DNA of 64,000 nucleotides from Paraspadella gotoi. Its lineage: Eukaryota > Chaetognatha. Every line of letters starts with the position of its first letter. The stretch's first letter is position 1. Location of the stretch: NCBI GenBank assembly GCA_051294375.1, contig CM119266.1, positions 23,982,411-24,046,410 on the forward strand. Reading direction: 5' to 3'. Shown here piece by piece: positions 36,131 to 48,593 of this stretch. The position numbers and the translations under genes are program-made. The notes under the pieces were generated by a model. It worked only from the letters and a program-made list of their open reading frames with translations, did no database searches and had not been told where the DNA came from.

Positions 36131-36482
36131 GCGGAAAATCCTTGTTTGACGTTTTCGTAATCCGTGCCGTTTGCTAATTCTTTCTCAATTATCTTTCGCC
36201 GAATTAATTATTTTTCTTTTTCTTTTTTTTTTAAAGTAGTAGTCGAGCGATGGTGGGAAGATGAATTTCGTTGGCGCGGAAAGATGCTGCTAACAGCTGG
36301 GCGTCGTGCCTTTAGGAAAAGAAAAATGAGTTTTTTTAAAAAAAAATAATTCGAAAAGCATTTTTTTTTCATTCTCGAAATATTAGAAAATTCTGACCTC
36401 GAATTAATTCGCGGACTGAATTTCTTCAGCTCAAAAAATGTGTTAATTATGACAGGAAATGAAGATTTCGCGACCATTTTCA

Positions 36483-36585
36483 TTCTTCTTTCATTCATCA
36501 TTCATTCATTCATTATTCATTCATTCATTCATTCATTTCATTCATTCATTCATTCATTCATTTTTCATTCATTCATTCATTCATA
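36483..36585. repeat. (ATTC)n tetranucleotide repeat
   Basis: Imperfect CATT/ATTC units over about 100 bp. The last unit ends at the candidate splice acceptor CATAG. Confidence 0.95.
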
Positions 36586-36586
36586 G

Positions 36587-36676
36587 ATTGACCTGCAGGC
36601 CGCGTTGCCTTTTCCGCTGCACTTCTCCAAGAGGATGGAGTTTCAAAAAGCGAATCTTCTCAAATGCTGCACCTCG
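36587..36676 (+). CDS. possible internal exon, unknown
   Basis: Exactly 30 codons lie between CATAG and a GTACGC donor. They read as ordinary protein, with IDLQAALPFPLHFSKRMEFQ first and KANLLKCCTS at the end. The 3' third is repeated after the gap at 42029, where the donor reads GTATCG instead. I do not recognise the protein. No partner exon is firmly identified, though a Trp-rich frame at 36236-36320 (ERWWEDEFRWRGKML) lies upstream. Confidence 0.32.
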
Positions 36677-39600
36677 GTACGCAGCAATTGGGGGACGGGA
36701 CAGGAAGAAGAAAGATAAAAAGGAGAGAGGAGGAAAGAGCTTGGAATCATCAATAGGCGAAGAGACGGATTGGCTCGTCGTGAGATGCCGGCGTTACGCG
36801 GCGGCGCGTCGGCGAAGACGGCGTCGAAGTGGGTGCACGGTCGCGAGTCTGTGTTCACGTGCGCGGTTTCGTATTGTTATGAAGACGAACGTCGAAGTTT
36901 TTGTTTACACAAAGACACGATATTTAGTTTAGTAAAATCGATTATTAAAATTTTAAAAATAACTCACGTATTTCAATAATACAATTATTTTTTAATTAAA
37001 AGGCTTCTTTGATTTATATGTTAAGGCTTTTAATGTGAGAAATTTAACAATAAAAGATAAAAATGTAATTTTTAAATTAAAACTCTTCAAACGTAAAACA
37101 TGCAAAAACAAAAATTACAATACAAGACACACAAAGATTAAAAAAATAACTAAAGGGAAACAAATGGAAAAGAATCATGAGAATGAAAGAAAGACGTCGA
37201 ACAAAACAATGACAACGATGACAACATTGACAACGAGGACAACGATGGAGACAAAGAACAACAACAAAATCAAGCAGAGATTGCAATCTTAATCAACGTC
37301 ATCACCGGAGTTTCGCTTCTCTCTTCTTAATTCAAAAGGAAGATAAAGAAAGGTCAACATCGAAGTATCTCGACCACGAACCCCGCCTTGGATATAAATG
37401 CTCTTTGGAATTTCCGTTATTTATCTTTTTTTTTTACGAAGATGAATAATGGCAGCTGTGTCTGGCTGGTCATGGCTACAGAAGAGATTGTGCAGTTTTG
37501 TATAGCAATTATTTTTTCAACTAATTTTTTGGAATACTGATGAGTCTCGAGCTTCTTTGTGTGTGGGCTCTCCACCGAAAATGTGAGTGTGAGGTGATTC
37601 TTTTTTTTTTTTCAAATTTACATGGACATCTTTGGTTTTATACAAAAAGGGCAAAGTTAATTTGGGGTAATCTACCAATTCCATGATTTACACAACCATT
37701 TACATCCGGATTCAATTCAATAATCACATTTTTTTTGATGCTGCATCTGGCATAAATAGAACTAATATCCGTGAACTTTTTCTGACCCTGAATTTTGAAA
37801 GACTTTAAATTCTTTTTGATTTTTTTTTTTTAAATTATGCGGAATTTGAAATTGAAAATGCCTTTACCCTTTGTTATGCTAAAGAGAAAAATATAAAACT
37901 CATCCAATATATGTCAGATCGCATACAGTTAACTGAAACAAATGGCGCCGACCTCAAAGCCAAACATTTGATAACCAGCTCCGTAATCTTTGGGGACGAA
38001 AATTGACGATGGGAAGTTGATTAAGTTTCTTTGTTTTGACTTCGAAAACTGTGTAACTTTGTGACGGGCGATTCCTACATCCGTCATAGATGATCTGCTG
38101 CGATGTAAATATACTTGGTATCAAACTCATAGTCGTTGTGCCCTGGAGGACTAAGGCCAATTCAATGAGTAGTCATCTACATTGTAACCACGCTGCCGAG
38201 TTAGTACAAAATAGGTGAAGTTCTGCCTAGCTTCTTCACTGAGGCAAGCGGAGGAAGGTAAGTTGAACTGATTCATCATACTCAATTTCAAAACTCCTTC
38301 AACTTGGAGAATGGCTTATTTGTTGTACTTTCTTTTCTCCACCAACGCTGGGGCATCGTTCGGAACTGCTGCTTTGGATTGACACAAGTTTCTCCAGATC
38401 TACTCATGTTGCAGTAGACATAGATCGCGTCATTGATTACTCCAAGGTTTGGGTCAATCCAGTACCAACCATCTGGCAAGTCAGGATGTCCTTGATGAAG
38501 ATCTCTGCATGATCTAGCTGGTTCATCCTTAGTTTCCGACAGGATTAGAAATAGCATTCAGTTGTTTCTGCATGTTGTCCAAATAATTCAACTATCCGGG
38601 AAACAACATTTACATAATGTTCTCTTCATGAAGATCATCTTCAGCAATTTCTTTATTCTCATTCCAAATCTCTTTTTTTTCTTGCCGCTGTTTTTGGTGG
38701 ACTGATAAAATCAGGGGGAATGAGCTGAGCCTCACCAGGGGGTCCAGGAGGTTCCAGGGGGACCTGGTGGTCCAGAATCACCTTTGATACCCGCGGAACC
38801 TGTTGTGTTCCTTTAAGACTACAGATCCCCTCTGGGCCTGGTGGTCCAGCAGGTCCATCAGCTCCAGATAATTCCATCTGGCCCAGCATTCCAGGATCTC
38901 CTTTGGGACGCAACTTTTCTGGCGGACCTTTTGGTCCTGTATCACCTTTAGGACCAGCTTCTCCAGGGGGACCCATCAAACCAATAGCTCCTGGATGTCC
39001 TTTTAGTACCTTTGAAAACCGGGGTCACCTTGAGTCCTCCTGGACCTGGTGTCCAGTAATACCAGATTGCCCTGGAGAACCTGGTGGGCCTGGTGGCCCA
39101 ACATCTCCCTGTGGTCCAATAGATCCTCTCAAACCAGGAATTCCAGTTGGTCCAGCTGGTCCTAACCCTCCAGGTCCTCCTGGGGGACCTTGAGAACCCA
39201 ATGGTCCAGCATACACCTTTTTTGGTCCAATTGGACCTGAAGGTCCTTGCACTCCAGGTGGTCCTGTAGGTCCTTGTTTTGCCAGGCAAACCTTGTAGTC
39301 CAACTTCACCAGGTGGACATCTTCTCCAGGTGGTCCTAAAGGACCAGGATCTCCATTAATACCAGGAAGCCATCCAATCCCTTTGGAAACCAGGTGGCCC
39401 AGGCCTTCCTGCATTTCCTGAAAACCAGTTTGGTCCCGGATCTCCTTTTGGTCCTCAACGCCTGGCAAACCTCTGGGACCAGGTGGTCCTTGAGGTCCCA
39501 AAGTCCCATCTTCACTCTTTTGCTCCTGGAAGACCAACGAGGACCAGTTCACCATCTTTTCCAGGATTACCCACTAAAACCTGGCAAACCAGGATCTCCC

Positions 39601-42003
39601 TTAGAGCCTCGGGAACCTTCAGTTCCAGTGGAGCCTGGTGTTCCAGCTTCTCCTTGTGCTCCAGGTGTGCCTGGAGATCCTTGAGGTCCAGGGGGTCCTG
39701 GAGGTTCCTCGTTGTCCAGGATCTCCTGTATCACCTTTTCCACCCTGAGGTCTCAGGTAATCCCTGTAAACCGGGCAATCCAGGAAACTCCAGGCGGGCC
39801 TCGAGGTCCTTCATCTCCTTTGTCCACAGGAATTCCTTGAGGGCCCTTTTAATTCCTGGTTCACCAGGTGGCCCAATCTGTCCCATTGGACCTTCCGGGC
39901 CTTGCTTGCCAGGTGAACCTGGCGGTCCTTGTAACCAAAGTCACCTTTGAAACCTTTTTCACCTGCTGGACCAGGATCACCTTTATCACCATCTTCGCCG
40001 GGCCGACCAACTGGTCCCTGGTGGTCCTGGTAAACCTCTTCCTCCTGGGAGGCATCTCTTCCAGGGATCCTGGGATACCAGATTCTCCAGGATCACCTTT
40101 CCCTCCTTGTAGACCGATTTCTCCTTGAGGACCCGGTCTACCAACTGGTCCTTGCCCTCCTGAAGGACCAGCTACACCCTGCTCACCTTGTCACCTGATG
40201 GGCCTGATGGTCCACTAGGACCTCTTTCTCCTTTTCCACCATCTTACCTGGAGGACTGGTAAACCACGCTCTCCTGAAAAACCTTGGAATCCTGGAGTCC
40301 CTCAGCACCAGATGTTCCAGGGGGCCCGGCTAAAACCTCTTTCACCTGGCTTTCCTGCTTCACCAGGAAGTCCTGATTCTCCAGGCAAACCTGGATTTTC
40401 CTGGTACACCTCTATCACCTGCAGACCCTGTTTCACCAAGCGGGGCCAGGTGGTCCTACACTCAACTGGCCCAGGTTGCCAGGCTGTCCCGGACTTCCAG
40501 GTTCTCCTCTTTCTTCCAGGTAATCCAACCAATCCATCCTTGCCAGGTATTCCAGATGGACCAGGTGCTCCAGGATATCCGCTAGGGCCTCGATTCCTTT
40601 CTAAAACCTGGCGCTCCAGATGCACCAGGAGTACCTGGAGGACCTGTTTCACCTTTTGGTCCAATTGGGCCTGGAATACCTCTTTGTCCACGTTCTCCTC
40701 TTGGGCCTCTTGGTCCAGATTCTCCTCTATCACCATCTGCTCCAACAGATCCCGGTGGACCTGAAGGTCCATCGCGACCTCTTTTTCGCAACCAAAACCC
40801 TGTCACCTTTAGCTCCTCTTCTTCCAGGGTATCCAGGAAACCCAGGGATGCCCATTTTTTCCTTTTTCACCAAATGGTCCAGGGGGTCCAGTTTCACCTC
40901 TTGGTCGCTTCAAAATCCTTTTGGACCTTCTGGTCCAGGTTCACCAGGAAGACCTCTTGGACCAGGCTTACCTTTTTTCACCAAGCTGACCAGGAGCTCC
41001 TTTAAAACCATCTAATCCTGCTGATCCTTTATCTCCTTTTTCTCCTGACAGACCTCGGCTTCCCTCTGTCTCCTTTCACTCCTCTGACACCAGGATACCC
41101 CAAAATACCTTGAGGTCCAGGAGGCCCGGATTCTCCCTTTTCTCCTGGTGCCCACCAGCACCTGTCAATCCAGGTAATCCATCAGCTCCTGGAAGGCCAG
41201 GCAAACCTGGTTTTCCAACTGGACCTGGCATTCCTGCGGACCAATTGACCCTTGAGAACCTGGAGGTCCAATTGGGCCAGATGGTCCAGGAGTCCCAGGA
41301 TTTCCAGGTCCTCCCAATTGGACCCATGGAACCCTTTGGACCTTCTGCGCACCTTCTAAACCGGGAATTCCAGGTTGAACCAGCTGGTCCAGACTGACCT
41401 CTTGGCCCGAGAAAACCTCTCGGTCCCATATCACCTTGTGGACCCGGAGAGCCTTGTGGACCATCTTCTCCAGGTTCCCCCCGGTGATCCATCAGCTCCA
41501 GTTTTTCCTGGAAACCCTGGTAATCCCCTGTGTCCTTTGGGACCAGGTAGACCTGGCATCCCAGGATAGCCTTGTTCTCCTTTGGCTCCAGTTGGTCCAC
41601 TTCTTCCTCGTTCACCATCACCACCAGTTCTCCCTCTTTTAACCATTTCTTCCTGGAGGACCCATTGGCCCTCTTGGTCCCCTTGGTCCACCTTCACCAC
41701 TATTCTCTCAGGTTCACCTTTTGGGCCTTCAAAACCTGGACCACAGGTACACCCTGACAAGCCAGCGATACCCTGTGGACCAGTGGCTCCTCTCATAGCC
41801 AGCATGTGTTGACTTAACATTTTGTCTAAATGTTTCTGCATTATCAGGTCCTTTCCATCTGGGCCTTGTAAAGGGATGATAAACATGACCTGGAGGACCT
41901 GGTAGTCCATCAGCACAGCAATGCATCGCGACCTGGTAAACCTCTCCTCTCCCTTAGGTCCAATCGGACCAGGGAGGGCCAGGCATCCCGGTGGTCCAGG
42001 AGG
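36654..42003. repeat. 5.35 kb duplicate of 42029-47313 (error-rich copy)
   Basis: From TCTTCTCAAATGCTGCACCTC to a collagen GGTCCAGGAGG end, this block reproduces 42029-47313. Differences are overwhelmingly single-base insertions and deletions at irregular spacing, with few substitutions, in coding and non-coding parts alike. It stops at a 25-N gap. This fits an unpolished long-read extension overlapping the next contig much better than an ancient gene duplication. Confidence 0.9.
37929..42003 (-). pseudogene. collagen gene copy broken by many frameshifts (probable artefact)
   Basis: Same 3' coding region as the clean gene at 43263-48593, from the stop equivalent at 37929 up to about residue 427, with dozens of frame breaks. 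The longest clean frames are only 100-180 codons, for example at 41076-41624 and 39025-39555. The TSPN domain and N-terminus are absent because the block ends at the gap. If confirmed by other reads it would be a pseudogene; I expect it to disappear in a corrected assembly. Domain content is described under the clean copy. Confidence 0.8.
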
Positions 42004-42028
42004 NNNNNNNNNNNNNNNNNNNNNNNNN
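42004..42028. other. assembly gap, 25 N
   Basis: A 25-N placeholder between the error-rich and clean collagen copies. Confidence 0.99.
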
Positions 42029-43262
42029 TCTTCTCAAATGCTGCACCTCGGTATCGCAGCAATTGGGGGACGGGACAGGAAGAAGAAAGATAAAAAGAGA
42101 GAGAGGAAAGAGCTTGGAATCATCAATAGACGAAGAGACGGATTGGCTCGTCGTGAGATGCCGGCGTTACGCGGCGGCGGCGTCGGCGAAGACGGCGTTT
42201 GCAGTCCGATTGTTTGATTGTTGAAGACGTAAACGTCTGAAGTTTTTTTGTTTACACAAAGACACGATATTTAGTTTAGTAAAATCGATTATTAAAATTT
42301 TAAAAATAACTCACGTATTTTCAATAATACAATATTTTTTAATTAAAAGGCTTCTTTGATTTATATGTTAAGGCTTTATGTGATAAATTTAACAATAAAA
42401 GATAAAAATGTAATTTTAAATTAAAACTCTTCAAACGTTAAAACATGCAAAACAAAAATTACAATACAAAACAACAAAGATTAAAAAAATACTAAAGGGA
42501 AACAAATGGGAAAAGAATCATGAGAATGAAAGAAAGACGTCGAACAAAACAATGACAACGATGACAACATTGACAACGAGGACAACGATGGAGACAAGAA
42601 CAACAACAAATCAAGCAGGATTGCAATCTTAATCAACGTCATCACCGAGTTTCGCTTCTCTCTCTTAATTCAAAAGGAAGATAAAGAAAGGTCAACATCG
42701 AAGTATCTCGACCACGAACCCCGCCTTGGATATAAATGCTCTTTGGTAATTTCCGTTATTTATCTTTTTTTTTTTTACGAAGATGAATAATGGCAGCTGT
42801 GTCTGGCTGGTCATGGCTACAGAAGAGATGTGGCAGTTTTGTATAGCAATTATTTTTTCAACTTTTTTTGGAATACTGATGAGTCTCGAGCTCTTTTGTG
42901 TGGGCTCTCAACCGAAAATGTGAGTGTGAGGTATTCTTTTTTTTTTTCCAAATTTACATGGACATCTTTTGGTTTATACAAAAAGGGCGAAGTTAATTTG
43001 GGGGTAATCTACCAATTCCATGATTTACAACAACCATTTACATCCGGATTCAATTCAATAATCACATTTTTTTTGATGCTGCATCTGGCATAAATAGAAC
43101 TAATATCCGTGAACTTTTTCTGACCCTGAAATTTTGAAGACTTTAAATTCTTTTTGATTTTTTTTTTAATTATGCGGAATTTGAAATTGAAAATGCCTTT
43201 ACCCTTTGTTATGCTAAAGAGAAAAATATAAAACTCATCCAATTATGTCAGATCGCATACAG

Positions 43263-46200
43263 TTAACTGAAACAAATGGCGCCGACCTCAAAGCCAAACA
43301 TTTGATAACCAGCTCCGTAATCTTTGGGGACGAAATTGACGATGGGAAGTTGATTAAGTTTCTTTGTTTTGACTTCGAAAACTGTGTAACTTTGTGACCG
43401 GCGATTCCTACATCCGTCATAGATGATCTGCTGCGATGTAAAATACTTGGTATCAAACTCATAGTCGTTGTGCCCCTGGAGGACTAAGGCCCAATTCAAT
43501 GAGTAGTCATCTACATTGTACCACGCTGCCGAGTTAGTACAAAAATAGGTGAAGTTCTGCCTTGCTTCTTCACTGAGCAAGCGGAGGAAGGTAAGTTGAA
43601 CTGATTCATCATACTCAATTTCAAAACCTCCTTTCAACTTGGAGAATGGCTTATTTGTTGTACTTTCTTTTCTCCACCAACGCTGGGGCATCGTTCGGAA
43701 CTGCTGCTTTGGATTGACACAAGTTTCACCAGATCTACTCATGTTGCAGTAGACATAGATCGCGTCATTGATTACTCCAAGGTTTGGATCAATCCAGTAC
43801 CAACCATCTGGTAAGTCAGGATGTCCTTGATGAAGATCTCTGCATGATCTAGCTGGTTCATCCTTAGTTCCGACAGGATTAGAAATAGCATTCAGTTGTT
43901 TCTGCATGTTGTCCAAATAATCAACTATCCGGGAAACAACATTTACATAATGTTCTCCTTCATGAAGATCATCTTCAGCAATTCTGTTATTCTCATCCAA
44001 ATCTCTTTTTTTTCTTGCTGCTGTTTTTGGTGGACTGATAAAATCAGGGGGAATGAGCTGAGCCTCACCAGGGGGTCCAGGAGGTCCAGGGGGACCTGGT
44101 GGTCCAGAATCACCTTTGATACCCGCGGAACCTGTTGTTCCTTTAAGACCTACAGATCCCTCTGGGCCTGGTGGTCCAGCAGGTCCATCAGCTCCAGATA
44201 TTCCATCTGGCCCAGCAATTCCAGGATCTCCTTTGGGACCAACTTTTCCTGGCGGACCTTTTGGTCCTGTATCACCTTTAGGACCAGCTTCTCCAGGGGG
44301 ACCCATCAAACCAATAGCTCCTGGATGTCCTTTAGTACCTTTGAAACCGGGGTCACCCTTGAGTCCTCCTGGACCTGGTGGTCCAGTAATACCAGATTGC
44401 CCTGGAGAACCTGGTGGGCCTGGTGGCCCAACATCTCCCTGTGGTCCAATAGATCCTCTCAAACCAGGAATTCCAGTTGGTCCAGCTGGTCCTAACCCTC
44501 CAGGTCCTCCTGGGGGACCTTGAGAACCCAATGGTCCAGCATCACCTTTTGGTCCAATTGGACCTGAAGGTCCTTGCACTCCAGGTGGTCCTGTAGGTCC
44601 TTGTTTGCCAGGCAAACCTTGTAGTCCAACTTCACCAGGTGGACCATCCTTCCCAGGTGGTCCTAAAGGACCAGGATCTCCATTAATACCAGGAAGGCCA
44701 TCCAATCCCTTTGGACCAGGTGGCCCAGGCCTTCCTGCATTTCCTGGAAAACCAGTTGGTCCCGGATCTCCTTTTGGTCCTTCAACGCCTGGTAAACCTC
44801 TGGGACCAGGTGGTCCTTGAGGTCCCAAAGTCCCATCTTCACCTTTTGCTCCTGGAAGACCACGAGGACCAGGTTCACCATCTTTTCCAGGATTACCCAC
44901 TAAACCTGGCAAACCAGGATCTCCCTTAGAGCCTCGGGAACCTTCAGTTCCAGGTGGACCTGGTGTTCCAGCTTCTCCTTGTGCTCCAGGTGTGCCTGGA
45001 GATCCTTGAGGTCCAGGGGGTCCTGGAGGTCCTCGTTGTCCAGGATCTCCTGTATCACCTTTTCCACCCTGAGGTCCAGGTAACCCCTGTAAACCGGGCA
45101 ATCCAGGAACTCCAGGAGGGCCTCGAGGTCCTTCATCTCCTTTTGTCCCAGGAATTCCTTGAGGGCCCTTTAATCCTGGTTCACCAGGTGGCCCAATCTG
45201 TCCCATTGGACCTTCCGGGCCTTGCTTGCCAGGTGAACCTGGCGGTCCTTGTAACCCAAAGTCACCTTTGAAACCTTTTTCACCTGCTGGACCAGGATCA
45301 CCTTTATCACCATCTTCGCCGGGCCGACCAACTGGTCCTGGTGGTCCTGGTAAACCTCTTCCTCCTGGGAGGCCATCTCTTCCAGGGGATCCTGGGATAC
45401 CAGATTCTCCAGGATCACCTTTCCCTCCTTGTAGACCGATTTCTCCTTGAGGACCCGGTCTACCAACTGGTCCTTGCCCTCCTGAAGGACCAGCTACACC
45501 CTGCTCACCCTTGTCACCTGATGGGCCTGATGGTCCACTAGGACCTCTTTCTCCTTTTCCACCATCTTTACCTGGAGGACCTGGTAAACCACGCTCTCCT
45601 GAAAAACCTTGGAATCCTGGAGGTCCCTCAGCACCAGATGTTCCAGGGGGCCCGGCTAAACCTCTTTCACCTGGCTTTCCTGCTTCACCAGGAAGTCCTG
45701 ATTCTCCAGGCAAACCTGGATTTCCTGGTACACCTCTATCACCTGCAGACCCTGTTTCACCAGCGGGGCCAGGTGGTCCTACAACTCCAACTGGCCCAGG
45801 TTGGCCAGGCTGTCCCGGACTTCCAGGTTCTCCTCTTTCTCCAGGTAATCCAACCAATCCATCCTTGCCAGGTATTCCAGATGGACCAGGTGCTCCAGGA
45901 TATCCGCTAGGGCCTCGATTTCCTTCTAAACCTGGCGCTCCAGATGCACCAGGAGTACCTGGAGGACCTGTTTCACCTTTTGGTCCAATTGGGCCTGGAA
46001 TACCTCTTTGTCCACGTTCTCCTCTTGGGCCTCTTGGTCCAGATTCTCCTCTATCACCATCTGCTCCAACAGATCCCGGTGGACCTGAAGGTCCATCGCG
46101 ACCTCTTTTTCCAACCAAACCCCTGTCACCTTTAGCTCCTCTTCTTCCAGGGTATCCAGGAAACCCAGGGATGCCCATTTTTCCTTTTTCACCAAATGGC

Positions 46201-48593
46201 CCAGGGGGTCCAGTTTCACCTCTTGGTCCTTCAAATCCTTTTGGACCTTCTGGTCCAGGTTCACCAGGAAGACCTCTTGGACCAGGCTTACCTTTTTCAC
46301 CAAGCTGACCAGGAGCTCCTTTAAAACCATCTAATCCTGCTGATCCTTTATCTCCTTTTTCTCCTGACAGACCTCGGCTTCCTCTGTCTCCTTTCACTCC
46401 TCTGACACCAGGATACCCCAAAATACCTTGAGGTCCAGGAGGCCCGGATTCTCCCTTTTCTCCTGGTGCTCCACCAGCACCTGTCAATCCAGGTAATCCA
46501 TCAGCTCCTGGAAGGCCAGGCAAACCTGGTTTTCCAACTGGACCTGGCATTCCTGGCGGGCCAATTGACCCTTGAGAACCTGGAGGTCCAATTGGGCCAG
46601 ATGGTCCAGGAGTCCCAGGATTTCCAGGTCCTCCCATTGGACCCATGGAACCCTTTGGACCTTCTGCACCTTCTAAACCGGGAATTCCAGGTTGACCAGC
46701 TGGTCCAGACTGACCTCTTGGCCCGAGAAAACCTCTCGGTCCCATATCACCTTGTGGACCCGGAGAGCCTTGTGGACCATCTTCTCCAGGTTCGCCCGGT
46801 GATCCATCAGCCCCAGTTTTTCCTGGAAACCCTGGTAATCCCCTGTGTCCTTTGGGACCAGGTAGACCTGGCATTCCAGGATAGCCTTGTTCTCCTTTGG
46901 CTCCAGTTGGTCCACTTCTTCCTCGTTCACCATCACCACCAGTTCTCCCTCTTTTACCATTTCTTCCTGGAGGACCCATTGGCCCTCTTGGTCCCCTTGG
47001 TCCACCTTCACCACTATCTCCAGGTTCACCTTTTGGGCCTTCAAAACCTGGACCACCAGGTACACCTGACAAGCCAGCGATACCCTGTGGACCAGTGGCT
47101 CCTCTCATAGCCAGCATGTGTTGACTTAACATTTGTCTAAATGTTTCTGCATTATCAGGTCCTTTACCATCTGGGCCTTGTAAAGGGATGATAAAAACAT
47201 GACCTGGAGGACCTGGTAGTCCATCAGCACCAGCAATGCCATCGCGACCTGGTAAACCTCTCTCTCCCTTAGGTCCAATCGGACCAGGAGGGCCAGGCCA
47301 TCCCGGTGGTCCAGGAGGACCAGGAATATAGTAGGCATTACCTCCTGGTGAAGGCCCTGCCGAAAAGTCATCTTCTCCAGATCCTTCAAATTCTGGCCCA
47401 AATTGATTGGATTCACCTTCATTATAGTCATAATCTCTTTCAGAAATCCCAGTTCCCAAACCAATAAAACCGCCAGAAGCACCATGAGCTCCTTCTCCCC
47501 CACTTACTCCAGCAACTTCTCCATCATCTCCAGTAAACCAGGATCCATAACTTCCTGCTTCCTCATTAAGCCTGGCATTGGCATCATTTCTGCTTAGGCT
47601 AAATCTGTTTGTCTTGCGACTATTGTCATATTGATCTAACTGTGCAGAAACTCCTTTCCCAAATCCAGATTTGCATTTTTTTTCGGCAGCATCAAAAGGT
47701 ACTTGACAGTCTGGAGTCAAACAGGTACAATGAGCATAAGCTGCTTCGGGATCATCTACCAATATCAAATCTTGAATATCCCCACGGTAAACTTGATCCT
47801 CCATCAATTGTCTTCCCACAATGATGATTCCAGTGAGATCGATCTTTGATGGTTTGCTTCGCTTGAGAGGCATTGTCTTATTTTCTTTGCAGTCAACCAG
47901 CAGTGTAACTGAATCTCCTTTCACTGAAAATGATACACGATGCCATTTACCATCTGATAAGTTGATGTTGTCAAATCGTGGCGAATCTTCTCGACCAGGT
48001 CGACCTCCGGTATCTTCAAACCAGAATAACGGACTTGGACCCACCTGCACAGCTAACTCTTCATTGCCATTCTGGCCATTGTAGATGGTAAAAAGAAAGG
48101 CTGAATTTTGATCGTCAGGTCGGATGGTAGCAAGCACAGAGAAATCTTCAGGAAACCCGCCCGGAAACACTTGCGATGTTGTAACGCTGAGTTGAGCATC
48201 TGCGTTTATTCTGTAAGCGACGTCGGGTTTTCCGACTGGGTATCCATTGCTGTCCGTAACGTAGGGAGGTCTGTTGGTGCAGATGCCCACCGTTTCGGAG
48301 ACTCCGTAGGGAAAGGATTGGATGTTCACAGCGCTAAGTAAATCAATGGCCCCTTGCGGCAGCGTGACGCTGGAACTGGAGGCGCCACGCGACAGCAACG
48401 AAGTCGAGAAAAATGCGGCACAAAAAAAGAGCGAGGTGAAAGCGGAAAGAGAGGAATTAGAATGAGAGAAAAAGCTCCGACTCGACGACCGGTTGGAGGT
48501 GTGTCGTCTATGGAGGTGGAAGACGCGCGGCGAAGTCGGAGGCGGCGCCCCGCCCTCTTCGGGCGTTCGCTCGCCGCTCCGACCGCCACTCAT
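43263..48593 (-). CDS. fibrillar collagen alpha chain, type V/XI-like, single uninterrupted frame
   Basis: A 1776-residue preprocollagen in one open frame without introns. Order: basic N-terminus 1-47; hydrophobic signal-like stretch about 48-68; TSPN/LamG-like domain about 80-295; acidic, Tyr-containing variable region about 305-420; minor triple helix about 422-464; non-helical HVFIIPLQG segment 465-496; main Gly-X-Y helix about 498-1509, near 338 triplets, the standard fibrillar length; telopeptide; furin-type site RKKR 1527-1530; COLFI C-propeptide to 1776. The TSPN domain, interrupted minor helix and furin site are hallmarks of the vertebrate V/XI group. Cross-link lysines in KGHR (K581, helix 84) and KGHP (K1421, helix 924) are kept. 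The C-propeptide has six cysteines: 1584, 1616, 1625, 1685, 1728, 1774. N-glycosylation sequons are NMS 1617 and NFT at 1679-1681. Secreted; it would form or regulate extracellular fibrils. An upstream in-frame stop at 48615 supports the start at 48593, but an upstream exon is not excluded. Confidence 0.95.
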   Translation of the reverse strand: MSGGRSGERTPEEGGAPPPTSPRVFHLHRRHTSNRSSSRSFFSHSNSSLSAFTSLFFCAAFFSTSLLSRGASSSSVTLPQGAIDLLSAVNIQSFPYGVSETVGICTNRPPYVTDSNGYPVGKPDVAYRINADAQLSVTTSQVFPGGFPEDFSVLATIRPDDQNSAFLFTIYNGQNGNEELAVQVGPSPLFWFEDTGGRPGREDSPRFDNINLSDGKWHRVSFSVKGDSVTLLVDCKENKTMPLKRSKPSKIDLTGIIIVGRQLMEDQVYRGDIQDLILVDDPEAAYAHCTCLTPDCQVPFDAAEKKCKSGFGKGVSAQLDQYDNSRKTNRFSLSRNDANARLNEEAGSYGSWFTGDDGEVAGVSGGEGAHGASGGFIGLGTGISERDYDYNEGESNQFGPEFEGSGEDDFSAGPSPGGNAYYIPGPPGPPGWPGPPGPIGPKGERGLPGRDGIAGADGLPGPPGHVFIIPLQGPDGKGPDNAETFRQMLSQHMLAMRGATGPQGIAGLSGVPGGPGFEGPKGEPGDSGEGGPRGPRGPMGPPGRNGKRGRTGGDGERGRSGPTGAKGEQGYPGMPGLPGPKGHRGLPGFPGKTGADGSPGEPGEDGPQGSPGPQGDMGPRGFLGPRGQSGPAGQPGIPGLEGAEGPKGSMGPMGGPGNPGTPGPSGPIGPPGSQGSIGPPGMPGPVGKPGLPGLPGADGLPGLTGAGGAPGEKGESGPPGPQGILGYPGVRGVKGDRGSRGLSGEKGDKGSAGLDGFKGAPGQLGEKGKPGPRGLPGEPGPEGPKGFEGPRGETGPPGPFGEKGKMGIPGFPGYPGRRGAKGDRGLVGKRGRDGPSGPPGSVGADGDRGESGPRGPRGERGQRGIPGPIGPKGETGPPGTPGASGAPGLEGNRGPSGYPGAPGPSGIPGKDGLVGLPGERGEPGSPGQPGQPGPVGVVGPPGPAGETGSAGDRGVPGNPGLPGESGLPGEAGKPGERGLAGPPGTSGAEGPPGFQGFSGERGLPGPPGKDGGKGERGPSGPSGPSGDKGEQGVAGPSGGQGPVGRPGPQGEIGLQGGKGDPGESGIPGSPGRDGLPGGRGLPGPPGPVGRPGEDGDKGDPGPAGEKGFKGDFGLQGPPGSPGKQGPEGPMGQIGPPGEPGLKGPQGIPGTKGDEGPRGPPGVPGLPGLQGLPGPQGGKGDTGDPGQRGPPGPPGPQGSPGTPGAQGEAGTPGPPGTEGSRGSKGDPGLPGLVGNPGKDGEPGPRGLPGAKGEDGTLGPQGPPGPRGLPGVEGPKGDPGPTGFPGNAGRPGPPGPKGLDGLPGINGDPGPLGPPGKDGPPGEVGLQGLPGKQGPTGPPGVQGPSGPIGPKGDAGPLGSQGPPGGPGGLGPAGPTGIPGLRGSIGPQGDVGPPGPPGSPGQSGITGPPGPGGLKGDPGFKGTKGHPGAIGLMGPPGEAGPKGDTGPKGPPGKVGPKGDPGIAGPDGISGADGPAGPPGPEGSVGLKGTTGSAGIKGDSGPPGPPGPPGPPGEAQLIPPDFISPPKTAARKKRDLDENNRIAEDDLHEGEHYVNVVSRIVDYLDNMQKQLNAISNPVGTKDEPARSCRDLHQGHPDLPDGWYWIDPNLGVINDAIYVYCNMSRSGETCVNPKQQFRTMPQRWWRKESTTNKPFSKLKGGFEIEYDESVQLTFLRLLSEEARQNFTYFCTNSAAWYNVDDYSLNWALVLQGHNDYEFDTKYFTSQQIIYDGCRNRRSQSYTVFEVKTKKLNQLPIVNFVPKDYGAGYQMFGFEVGAICFS

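Noticed and set aside
38288-41916. Several separate collagen-like ORFs on the minus strand (for example 41076-41624, 39025-39555)
   Set aside because: Frame fragments of the error-rich copy of one gene, not multiple short collagens.
45511-46308. 265-codon Gly/Pro/Ser-rich + frame opposite the collagen gene
   Set aside because: Antisense of Gly-X-Y codons stays open and reads as Gly-Pro-rich; it has no separate start or splice context.
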